DNA from: Galerina marginata
Taxonomy: Eukaryota > Basidiomycota > Agaricomycetes > Agaricales > Galerinaceae
DNA length: 64,000 nt
Direction of reading: 5' to 3'
Assembly: GCA_023014335.1 (NCBI GenBank)
Contig: JAECYW010000015.1
Span: 992,001-1,056,000, forward strand
The notes under the pieces were generated by a model, which worked only from the letters and a program-made list of their open reading frames with translations, was not told the origin of the DNA and made no database searches. Positions within the stretch are counted from its first letter, which is position 1. The number at the start of each line of letters is the position of its first letter. This document shows positions 44,488 through 54,922 of this stretch, one piece after another. Position numbers and translations under genes: made by a program.

Positions 44488-45000
44488 CAAGGGGGCACCG
44501 GGATTCAAAAAACGACACGGGGTCGATTTTTATCTTTAAGGTCCCGCCAACCCCCCCCCCCCCCCTCCCAGCCCATATCGGGTATGTTTTCCGTCCAAAA
44601 GCGGTATGTTTTGCCCACATTTGGGGCTCCGCTGGACTCTGACTTGAGTAGCCCGCGCTGTGGCCGCACAAATGGCTCAAAATGACTTTCTCGGACTGTA
44701 TAATATGCATTGAATATATGGTACTGCACTGTTTAACTTATTTTTGAAGTCTTGCTTTGCCTCTCAGTTATCAAAAATCTTCTCCGCCGGAGGCAAATGT
44801 GGACCAGCTATCAAGAATGAGCCTTTTCCGTATCATAAAAAAGTCCCGGGGAATAGATTATTATGTAGTAAACCGTAGGCAAGTACTTATGCACAAAATT
44901 TGAAGTTTGACGCCCTAAAAATAAAATTTTTCTAAGCCTCCGGCACCCCACCCCCCCCCCCCTACCCCGGGTCACGGGCTCGAATCCCGGTGCCCCCTTG
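44488..45000. mobile_element. Non-autonomous hAT-type element (MITE), 513 bp
   Basis: Perfect 19-bp terminal inverted repeats CAAGGGGGCACCGGGATTC (44488-44506 and, inverted, 44982-45000) are flanked by the 8-bp direct repeat CATCCATA (44480-44487 and 45001-45008). An 8-bp duplication with CA(A/G)GG termini is diagnostic of the hAT superfamily. The inside has no coding capacity and two long poly-C tracts, so it must rely on a transposase supplied elsewhere. The identical TIRs and duplications indicate a fairly recent insertion. Confidence 0.9.
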
Positions 45001-45009
45001 CATCCATAA

Positions 45010-45038
45010 CGTGCTCGAGCTCGAGCACGGTATATAAG
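45010..45038 (+). promoter_or_regulatory. 20-bp palindrome next to TATA box
   Basis: A perfect palindrome built around GCTCGAGCTCGAGC (45010-45029) is followed at once by TATATAAG (45031-45038), about 65-70 bp upstream of ATG 45104. It looks like a dyad transcription factor site plus core promoter. The hAT target duplication ends one base before the palindrome. Confidence 0.5.
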
Positions 45039-45103
45039 ATGGTGCACTTGACAATTACTTGACCCCGTCTTGACTCCTGACCCCATCTACTTATCGCCCA
45101 ACA

Positions 45104-45700
45104 ACATGCGCAGGAGGCGCCCGTCTGATGGGCGTCTGGATCCTGCTAATATGCACCAGGGTTCTGAGTCTACGTATCTGCAGAACGGCTTTAGCCATGC
45201 CATGAAGGACGTTGAAGCTGGAAGGGACGACTCGGAGGCCATTTGTGGAGTACGTCGCACCGTGCCTCCAATGTCGGCACCTTTGCAAATTGCAATATAA
45301 CTCATAAAATGTAATATTCAACCTCACAGGAAAACCAATCGCAGACAGCAACGTTGACGCGGTTCGACATCGTATCGCTCGTTTTTTACCTGTTATCTCT
45401 CTTGTTCGTCGAAGACACAGGCAGGCGGTATGTTTGAGATGCCCCCGCCTCGAAACCCAGGCTCATTCAACTGAGGCATCATCACCTAGACACCTCCTTG
45501 ATATTCGCCTTGCTATCTCTAGCTCCATGAGAAGCAAACGTGCCGGTATTTTCTCTCGTCCCATGATTAGTTCCGTTGAGGATTTCAGGGTATGTCGACG
45601 TTTGGTGTACCATGATCGATCTCAATGGCCATTGTAATTGACGATCCATGGCAGGCAAGGAGGACGACTGGTAATGACCGGGACCCTGAGCTCGGCGCGA
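45104..45700 (+). CDS. Possible small hypothetical gene
   Basis: Downstream of the palindrome/TATA promoter, ATG 45104 opens an exon MRRRRPSDGRLDPANMHQ to AICG with a good donor (GTACGT). A second exon could start at about 45331 (ENQSQTATLTRFDIVSLVFY, a hydrophobic segment), and a further one at about 45455. The phases do not all agree, and two alternative exon chains are possible: one with HLLDIRLAISSSMRSKRAG, the other stopping early near 45529. I do not recognise the product, which might be a small membrane protein or a decayed gene. Confidence 0.3.
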
Positions 45701-46730
45701 TGACTGGTAAGTGTTATTAATTTCTAGTTACTAGTAAAACCGTTATAGCTTAAATGGGCGTTCATGTTATGATAGGCTTATTTTCAAACGCTCAAAACAC
45801 TGCTATTTTCGGAGGTTCTTTCAGCGTTGTTTATCAAGCGACGGAATTAGATCCTGCTTTTCGGAAATCTGTTGTATGTTCTGGTCTGTTGGCGCTAAAG
45901 TTGCACACGCCTCATTCTTTTTACATTATAGCAGCACATTGTGTGTCTTTTGTCTATCCAGACGGCTATCTTATTTTAGTCAGAGGTCACAAGTGATTCC
46001 GAAGACTGATGGTCAAAAGGCATGCCCTTGACCTGCCCAAGTGCTTTCCTTTTCCCTTGATTTCTTTGATGCATCGTTGTGTTCCTTGTAGGCAGAAAAA
46101 CGCTCTGTGCTTCTCTTCTTCTCTTTTTCTCTTCTCTTCTTCTTCTTCTTTCCTTTATTTCCCACTATTCTTTCCTCGCAAGACTAGGGCTGGTCTGATT
46201 TAGCGGGACTCTCGCTGCGAAGGGGTTGCGCATATCCAACTCACAAATTATCAACAAATCATTCAACTTTAAATCATCTTATACAACAAGGAGAACGTGA
46301 CTCCGGTGCTAGCGGAAGGTGGAAAATAAAATCGAGTTAAACTGTCTAAATTCCAACAGTGCAGTGAATCTGTAGTGCGTTAGAACTTAGAAGCGAACTG
46401 CCTCCGAATTTCCAAGAATTGCGAACCACCTCGGAAGTTCAGCATGGCAAGAAGGAGTGTGACACTGCTGGGTTAATATTCTGGAGGTTGTTTTGCAATC
46501 AAAGCGACGTAAGTAAATAGTACGAACTTCCACTGACACACAACTATGCATATTACAATGCACAACCGCTTCTGGATCTATTAAGTAAGTCTAATCCAGG
46601 CTTGGGCAGCTAGTCCCTGAGGCCACGACTACAAATCGGCTAAAAATTGTCAGAAAAGGGCTGGTATATTTGCGTGTATGTACCAGAAACAAGTGTAAAT
46701 TTTACCCATTGTTATCCGCATCGCTCAGAT
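45701..46730. other. Intergenic, no gene seen
   Basis: Short ORFs without recognisable features and a pyrimidine-rich (TTCTTC)n stretch at about 46120-46150. It ends with the 3' flank of the minus-strand membrane protein gene. Confidence 0.45.
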
Positions 46731-49305
46731 CTATGCAACCTTTCCTTCACGACCCACAAGAATAAATCCCGGTTTGCTTCCCTCTTCACCGACCGGGGCC
46801 AGAGAAATCAACATCTTGTCACTGTTTTTGACTGATTTTTCGTCAAGAGGAGGAAGTTTATTGGCTTCACCGCCGGCGGATGACGCGGAGATGATGTGGA
46901 GGATATCACCTGGGTCGAAATAGTGGCTCTCACGAGGCTCGGGGTGGTTTCGCGTTTTAATCAAGGTGACGATGACAATTAGGATAGCTAACAGAGAGAC
47001 AAACGTCGGTGCGACGAGAATCCCAGCTGAGGTTGCTGGATCCTGGTGCCATCCAATCGTGGTCACGAAATGGGTTCCGTTTGTCGCGACTCGCATGTCA
47101 TCTGGAGCGGTACTACCTCCATTGGAAAATAGCCCGTTGTCGTCCTGGGTGTATGCTGTACGAAGCAGCTAGAGGAGACATAATTAGTTATATACCCAAA
47201 GTAGGGAGGAGGGTTTACTTACGGTCCCGCTGAGTTCAATCACGCCTCTAACATACTCAGCCTGAGAGAATAAAGATTTGAGTTCTTAACAAAAGAAAGA
47301 AAAAAGGGAGAGCACGGTGAAACAAGCTTACCAGGACTTCATTCGCCGTTTCTGTACTATTCGAGAGAGACTCCCAGAATGCCAAAATACTGTCTCCCAT
47401 TGAATTGCCTACAATGCCCTGCCCAACGTACAAGCCGCGCAGGAATAAATCAACCGCAAAATCACCAAGCCACGGCGCATCGACCGCAGAAATGACCGGA
47501 TAGGTAGAATTGAGGAAATTTGGAGAGGTAGATCCGGATAATTTGCTATTGACGCTGTAGTCAACGGTAACGGTGGTGACTTGGGGAAAGATGCTGCAGA
47601 TAACTGTTCCCAGTTGTTTATACATTCCAGAGCCGGTTAAAACGAGGTCTAAGTTCAAGCCACAATATTTAGCGCCGATGAACAGGGAGCGCGTTAATTC
47701 AACTTACTCCATTGGTGACGACCTTCTGGGTTAACAAACGGGCATGAAGCGCCGTAGACGGCATCAACGTTTACCGAAGTAATAACAGGATCTAATGACG
47801 GTGAGATTCGTTAGACACCCACATATGATAAGGAATGGAGTGAAGAATATTACCTGAAAAGAAGGTATCAGCAACGGTATCGCCAGGGCACATCACGGCA
47901 ATTTGTGCCAGTGTCATATTTTGGTTGAAAATCGAGTTCGTAACCGAATTAAGGACCACGCTAGGAGAAGTGGTCGCGTTCAACACTCGTGTTTCGCAGG
48001 ATACGTTAGCTGTGAAGCCTTGTTGGGTAACCGTAAATTGCACAGGAAGCGCAGCTGGCGCCTTTTTCGGTTGGACAATTTGCCCCTTCTTGTTTTTCGT
48101 CTTGACAGATGGAGGAATAGTGTTGCCTGTCGCGGAGAGAAGCTTGCTAGTCACATCTTCCAAAGCGAGTGGTAGAAGGCCCACTATCCAAAATACTATT
48201 AGGCGCTCGTGGATTGATAGGAGATAAAATACTTACTGGTGGCGTTAGCGTACGAGAAGTGGTTGAAATTTAGCACGCTCGGAAGGGAGAAGTGAGTGCT
48301 CACGGCATTGCTGCCACTTGATTCAGAGAGAGAAAGGACGTGCGTAAAATAAACTGAAAAAGTAGGAAGTTAACAGAGGTAATGTGAATTCAAGAAAGAG
48401 ACATAATTACCGGGTGTGACTTTCTCTGCGTTGCTTACCATAAGGCTTTGAAAGCCGGGGCTCGTTAGATCAAGCTCGGTGCCGACCATCATTGTGGGAA
48501 GGACGATTTGTTTAGGCAAAAGGAGAGTAGTATAGCTGAGGAATGCTAACGTTATTGACTCAGAAAAGTAGTGGGAAAACTATCATGACTTACCCCGCGG
48601 TTTGGATGCTCACTGCCAGAGCGCAAAGAATCGACAAGATAGTCCAAGAGGGACGAATAATGTTTTTGATTGGAGTAGCTTTGGAAAGGTGTATGGATGC
48701 GAAGATGACATACAAAGAAGTGGTGGAATCGGGCCGAGCCAGCGATCTAGCTAAAGCGTATCGAATGGCTCCGGCGTACAAGCTATGCGTAGAGGGTTAT
48801 TCGTCAGACAATGACGCCCGTAGTCGTTCTCATTGAACAAGGACTCACGTAACCGAGCACACAGCAAGCAATGTAGCGATGAGGGTGACGATCAACGTTA
48901 CTGTTTGATAGTTTTTTTGCACATAAGTCGCCGCAGAATAGGACAGCGGGACGGGTTCCGTTAGTGTCAGCGCAAAGAACGCCCACGAGAAAACGAGTAA
49001 TAGGGTTTGCCCAACGATGACGGCGATGGGGATAGCATAATATGGGTTAAACCACCTGCGGTTTCCCCATAATAACTGGTGAGATATATCGTCAGGGATA
49101 CCCTGATCTATACGACGTACCTATTGGTGAAATTCCAGTTGACTTTCTTTTGTAAGTTCTTGATCGTCTTAGGTTTCGGCAAGGCCTCAGAAAGAGGCAG
49201 ATCGTCGAGTGAATCGAGTTCCTTGAACGTTGGCGGTTGGGAAGTGCCTGTTTGGTAGGAATTGGGGCCTGACTCTATGCCAGGACGCATCGGACTGTAC
49301 GCCAT
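46731..49305 (-). CDS. Multi-pass membrane protein, agaric family of unknown function
   Basis: About ten exons. ATG 49305 (MAYSPMRPGIESGPN) opens a cytosolic N-terminus, then FNPYYAIPIAVIVGQTLLLV (TM), TVTLIVTLIATLLAVCSVT (TM) and IIRPSWTILSILCALAVSI (TM). A large extracytosolic region with several N-x-S/T sites follows (VLNFNHFSYANAT, TANVSCETRVLNATTS, ITSVNVDAVYGASCPFVNPE, PWLGDFAVDLFLRGLYVG). Near the C-terminus is another TM segment (ILVAPTFVSLLAILIVIVTL), then a polar tail ending at TAG 46731-46733. The layout of three N-terminal TM helices, a big lumenal/extracellular domain and one C-terminal TM helix occurs in a common basidiomycete family of uncharacterised membrane proteins. A surface or secretory-pathway location is inferred. 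Donor and acceptor sites are consistent throughout. Confidence 0.7.
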
Positions 49306-50285
49306 GGATGTCGGGAGAAAGGTGTAGGTCTTGAATTCGAAACGATTCCTGGCCCATTTCTTTTACAGCAGGGCAATAGATAAGGTGCACTTGTGGCATT
49401 GTCAGGCACACCGCTCTCCATACCTGTTAGCGTACACGACTTGAATAGATTCAAATTCGCCCTAGTTCATTGGAGCGGACCTCAAAGTCGACCGGGTGAG
49501 TCTTATTAATAGCCACTCCATGAACGTACTGAGTCGGAAAGACATTGGGAATTCTGCCGATCTTCATGTTAGAGTTAGAGAGATGTGGTCTTAAAGGAGG
49601 AAGGCGAAGGGAGTGCGGCTAAATGCCTGGTCAGGGAAACCTCGTGTGTGTGTCAAAACCTTCAAGAGTGCTGAAGCGCAAGAGACGTTACGTGAAACAA
49701 TACATTCCATGTATCACGGAGCGCTCATGGAACAAACTGGTCTTTTCGATTCACTTTGAAGCGCCCACCACCGCGTGTTCGAACTATTTCCATCCATGAA
49801 ACCAGTGATTGGAACGGATTGGAAAAAGTGGTCGAATCCGAGGATTCAAGGTGACAATGGACCTAAGTCGACATAAGTACGGGTATTGTGTCTGTATTGA
49901 CTTGCCTCGACATTCACAAATGTATCACCTGCCGTTTGCCTCAAGTTTTATCCAACCGCCGCAGACGACAGTATCAGGCGATCGTGTCACCGGCGATGAA
50001 ATCCACCCAGTTTATGCAACTGATCTGCAACTAAAAGCGAGATTCAAAATCGTTCTTGCTGATTTGCTCGAAGAGTATTCCGAGCATCAATCACTGCGTA
50101 AGGAGCCGCCGAACCCGAATCGACATGGAAGCAACATGGAAGGTTTGGACAATAGGTAACTTAAATCGGAGATTAAAATATTAAAATAATAATCGGTAAT
50201 AACGGGTTGGCAGATCTGTGGTCCTTGTCGCCTTTGTGTCACCTTCCATGTCGTAGCAAATTTTAACTCCTCACAAACGCTGAAA
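49306..50285. other. Intergenic, no supported gene
   Basis: This divergent region carries the promoters of the membrane protein gene (minus) and the gene at 50286 (plus). An ORF at 49809-50159 (plus, 116 codons) has no recognisable motif and no neighbouring exons that I can join to it. It is left uncalled. Confidence 0.4.
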
Positions 50286-51540
50286 ATGCTCCCAGCGCCT
50301 CCCAACTTCTCCACAGCAGGATCACAGTTCGCTCTGCAGAACAATTTTACAGCAGGACCGTCCTACGGGCCTCAACCTCAACAGGCTTACCTTCCTCAGT
50401 CGCTGCAGGATCCCTTGCATCAAGGTGCTGATCCAAACTCTCCAGAAGTGTTCAAAAACAATATTAGTGTTGTTCATGGAGAAGTAATGCAACTGCAGCT
50501 GTATGCTCGCAGAGTTTTGCTAGCCATGTGAGTCTCGTGTCTTGCTTAAAATTCACCTGGCTTATGATATAAATGTTCAGTCAAAACGCGTATCAGCCTG
50601 GAAACTCTCCTGCTCAAACTGAAGGTACTGATTCAACACCTATCCTTGGTGACATTACGCTCACTCGAACACACTCAGAATACATAGCCGAGCTCAAACA
50701 AAAGCTCGCAACCGTGATCGAGAAGTTACGTCAGTCAGGCGTCGGTGCTCTCCCAGTTATACCGACCCCTACCGATCCTTCTGCTGCACCTGTTGTACCG
50801 TCAGAAAGCCAGCTTCTCGCAAGCACGACGGCAAGCCTTCGCACTCTGTACGAGAAACTCCAAAGAAGTCAGGATAGTGCCTCGGTTGTAGCAAATCTCT
50901 TAACGACAGATTATCAACCAAAGGCGGGCAAGTAAAATTTGAAGAATGATTTTTGGCTGTAGCCGCGATTGGCAAAGTACTGGTAAGTCCGTTCACCGTC
51001 ACGCGTCCTTCAACCAGTTTTGATCGATTTGCAGTAGATTTTTATCGATTGTCATCACCTTGTATTATGCATTGTATTGTTTCGACCCTGGACTGGCTTT
51101 TAAGAAGAACTCATGAGAATCCATGGCAGAGAACGCGACTTTTTATCCTTTCATCACAAATTTCCACCTTGCACCCCAATCAGTATCCAAACAAACACGC
51201 TTTACGCCCACTATCTCGAGAAGAAAGATTGGCAGTCAAAGGATCTGCGAGAGTGGTTCTGCACGATGCACTCGATGTCGATAACGGCGTGTCGTTGGCA
51301 ACACTATTGTATTCAACATCTGGCTTACGGAACCGATCCCAGTTCATCGCAGCGTTATTCAAGGACTTTCTCATGATTTACAGCCGAGACATACCTAATG
51401 CACAGTTTCCGTTCATTTGCTTTCGACGTGCTCAAAGTGAGTTTCTCGAGTCTCTTATGTTACACTGTTTTCATCATTCTTCCTTCTTCACAGGCGAATT
51501 TTCTGGACATGTTCTACATGATAGACACTATTCCTCACTC
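50286..51540 (+). CDS. Unrecognised gene with predicted coiled coil
   Basis: Exon 1 starts MLPAPPNFSTAGSQFALQNN and is Gln/Pro-rich up to SVVHGEVMQLQLYARRVLLA, then a short intron leads to QNAYQPGNSPAQTEGTD. Exon 2 has a likely coiled coil (SEYIAELKQKLATVIEKLRQ) and a second helical stretch (LLASTTASLRTLYEKLQRSQ). Instead of stopping at 50936, the frame can splice (GGCAA|GTAAAA, acceptor near 50961) through a small exon RDWQST to VDFYRLSSPCIMHCIVST and SREERLAVKGSARVVLHDAL, ending near 51540. The last junction is uncertain, because two acceptor phases give different tails (NFLDMFYMIDTI or a longer one). I do not know the family. A role in protein-protein contacts is only suggested by the coiled coil. 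Confidence 0.45.
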
Positions 51541-52097
51541 ATAGGATGTAGAAGACTCGGTTTGCGTGGAGATTTGCCTAGAACGTGTATGTCGTCTCCA
51601 CAGCTTCTGCCGTTCTCGGTGCTCGTCCCTCATGTTTTCATTTCGTGAATTTATTTTTAGATTTCGTCCTTCACTCCGACTTCGCAGTTTTGGCACCTGC
51701 ATGGCCAGCAGCATACCAGAAACTATCGAGCTATTACCCGTCTTTTTTTTTTTGACTTTGAAGCCAAGGATGGTGTAACCAGGCCCGTAAATCTTATGGT
51801 GCAATTAAGTCCGTTGGAACCCCCATTTTTTCGTCTAATCACTGTCTAAACTCCCGCAGTCCTACTAAAAGCTCTAGCCTCCGGTTTCGCTCGGAGCATT
51901 TCTTGAATCCTAGGACAACGGGAATGGAATAGAAATCAACAATAGGCCGCAGACTTCTCTCCTTTACTCGGAGGATTAACGAGAGGACCTGATTGATTGG
52001 TACTGAGGCACATCTGCTTCCAGGTAAGAGACTTTAAAAGCGCCTCTGGTGGTATCTCCTTGACAAGTCGTTTCTCACTTCTCTCTCAATCCCTAGC
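51541..52097. other. Intergenic, MFS promoter region
   Basis: No gene seen. It contains a T-rich run near 51745 and presumably the promoter and 5' UTR of the transporter. Confidence 0.5.
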
Positions 52098-54125
52098 ATG
52101 TCTTCCGAGTCCTACTCCTACAGTGAAAACCCCGAGGTCGACATGAAGTCCCAAGATGTCGAGAACAATAACACGCCAGCGCTCGACGCTCACTATGATT
52201 CCACCTTCGTTAAGAAAACGCTGTAAGCAGCTTTGCCAACGACATTCACTTCGCTTTCATTGACCTAAATCCTTCAAGTCGTTTGATTGACTGGCGTATG
52301 CTTCCTTTATTGGGATTGGTATACTCCATCGCTCTTATTGATCGAGCCAACCTGGGCATCGCTCGTACAGCAGGGATGGATGTTGACCTGGTAAAGTGTC
52401 TAAATGTTTCCCCTGGCGGTCTGAGCCTTACCGTTTGCACTGCACAGAGACTAGACATCGGCGAACGATACAGCATTGCCTCGTTGGTATACTTCTTCCC
52501 GTATATCCTCCTGTTCGTATCGATATCGTCTCTTTCACCCTTCATTTTATCAGGCGATTGACTAGCACACGATAGCCAAATTCCTGGAAACATCATCTTA
52601 CGATGGCTGGGTTCTCGCACCTGGTTAACCACATGTGTTGCTGGATGGGGGGTTGCGCAGGTCGGCATGGCTTTCGTGACTACATGGGGCCAACTGTCCG
52701 TCTGCCGCGTCTTCCTCGGTGCTTTCGAGGTATGTTTAACTTGACCTCTTGTTTTATGATACTGAACCCCAGTTTTACAGGCGGGATTCTTTCCTTCTTT
52801 GACGTTTATCATCACAACTTGGTATAAACGCTTTGAAGTCCAGAAACGGCTCGCCCTCTTCTACCTTAGTTCTATCTTGGTCTCAAGCTTCAGTTCTATC
52901 CTCGGTACGTTCCTCACAATACCCTATTCCCAATCACTGCTGAGTACGTGCTAGCATATGCAATCAACCTTTTGAAAGGAAAAGCCGGCCTAAACGGCTG
53001 GCGATGGATTTTTTTCATTGAGGGTCTGCTAACGATTGCTCTTGGCGTCCTCACATGGTTTTTTGTTCCCGACTTTCCCGATAAAAGCACCTTTATTACC
53101 AAGGAACAACAGCGGGTGTGTTGGGTTCGTTTTTGAATGTAAAAGACAGTCAATTGACAAGAACTCTAGATGGTTTTGGATCGAGTCCAAGCAGACAGAG
53201 GCGACTCTGTTCCAGATAAAATGACCTGGACGAAGGTTTTCACCCATCTGAAGGATCCTCTCGTCTGGGCTTTTGGTGCGTTGTCACTTGCCGCTTCTGG
53301 TTGGATGAAACACTGACCTGTTATCAACCGTTCAGCTGCTATGTTTATGGCTAGCACTATGCCAGCTTACGCCGTTGGTTTCTTCATGACCATCATTCTA
53401 AGAGGGATGGGATTTTCGGAGTCCATGGCTCTTATATTAACGGCTCCTCCAGGTGTCTTCGCCGTGCGTTTATACTCTGGCTTTCTTGATCTGCTAACTT
53501 AATATGCCTTTTTGTTCGACTTAGGCTGCTTCCTGCTTCGTCTTTGCGTGGCTTTCTGACCGAACAAAAATGCGAGCCCCCTGGATGGTCGTACAAAATC
53601 TTATCTGCATTACCGGACTCCTACTCGCAACGTACTCAAATACGAACCTTGTACGCTACTTTGGATTGTACTTTGTAAACGCAGGTGCAACAGGCTGCAT
53701 CCCCGCGGTTCTCGCCTACGTAAGAAGGCGTCCTTCGCCTGTCAAACAGACAACCGTCCAATTTCACTGACGCCTATTGGAACAGAGCGCAAATAACATA
53801 ACGAGCCACACAAAACGAGCCATCCAATCCGCCACCGTCATAGCAGCTGGAGGTGTTGGTGGCATCATCGCAACAACAGTATTTCGCCAACAAGATTCTC
53901 CGAGGTGGGAACCTATTGCCATTGCCTTTTCAGCTTTCTTATATATCCATTTGTTTCGTACTATCCAGATATGTAAACGGCATGTGGACGACTATAGGGC
54001 TTCAAATCCTCATGATCCTCCTCCTGGGTGTGACGACCTTCGTGTTCAAACGCCGAAACCGACTTCGCCTGGAAGGGAAAGTTGGTCCGCTAGAGGGACA
54101 GCCTGATTTTTACTACACCATTTAA
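52098..54125 (+). CDS. MFS transporter, anion:cation symporter (Dal5-like) family
   Basis: About ten exons from ATG 52098 (MSSESYSYSENPEVDMKSQ) to TAA 54123-54125. After a polar N-terminus the first helices read IDWRMLPLLGLVYSIALIDR and LGIARTAGMDVDL. QIPGNIILRWLGSRTWL and RVFLGAFE|AGFFPSLTFI form the conserved loop and helix 4-5 region of fungal allantoate/nicotinate permease-type carriers. WRWIFFIEGLLTIALGVLTW precedes the central loop (FPDKSTFITKEQQR, KVFTHLKDPLVWAFA), and six more helices end in TTIGLQILMILLLGVTTFVF. About 12 TM segments and some 500 residues fit the family. It probably imports an organic anion or vitamin with protons at the plasma membrane; the substrate cannot be told from sequence. 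No lesions seen. Confidence 0.88.
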
Positions 54126-54922
54126 TTCTTCGGCGATCCATATATTTCACGACGGGCAGGCGGTTTTATTTATGGTGTTCTTAGTCTATGAATGCAATTT
54201 ACGTAATGCAACCTGTCCTTAAACATGCACGCCACATCTGAAGCTGTCGAATAAAATCATATTGAAACCAGAGGGGAAGAAATTTGAATGGAGATCTGGA
54301 GATGTTCCTAGCAGACAGAAAGTTTCTTCTAACATTGACGTCGTTGTTAAAGTGATACCACTAACCAACCCGAGGAGTCATAACAAATAGCCATTTCATT
54401 CGATCAACGAAGAATAGACTACAGTATATACACAAACACTGGATGGATGTACAGGCAAAAATTGAGAGGCCCAAATATTCTATACATTAACGACGAGCAC
54501 GAAAAATGGAAGAATATACGAGCAAGATACATAGCGAACATGATTGACAGAAGTAGATGTTCACTATGATGAACAAGAAAAATTCGGACAGCACAACGAA
54601 AACAATAACAATCGAGAGCAAGATTCAAGATATGAAAGACAAAAAAAAAGGAAATCGTAACAAGATACTAGGCATTCAATGGTAAAGTTAGTCTGTCGAG
54701 TCTGCCCTTGCGGGTAGATCTCAACCAAGGTGTTAGAAACGTGACAATGAAGCATCGTGGAAGCGTGAAGCGTGAAGATTGCGTTTAGAGAGGTCGTGTA
54801 GCGTGAAGGAGTCATGCGGTCATGCGAGGATGTAGATATTATTTGAGATGCGGGCATAGGTCGAGTGGCATAGGCATAGGGTTCAAATCATCGGCATGGA
54901 GAACACTGACCACGACATGGGC
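54126..54922. other. Intergenic between convergent genes
   Basis: The 3' flanks of the transporter (plus) and the large disordered-protein gene (minus). No gene or structured element recognised. Confidence 0.55.

Noticed and set aside
44965..45000. tRNA T-arm-like sequence CGGGCTCGAATCCCG
   Set aside because: It falls in the terminal inverted repeat of the hAT-type element, with no cloverleaf upstream; chance resemblance.
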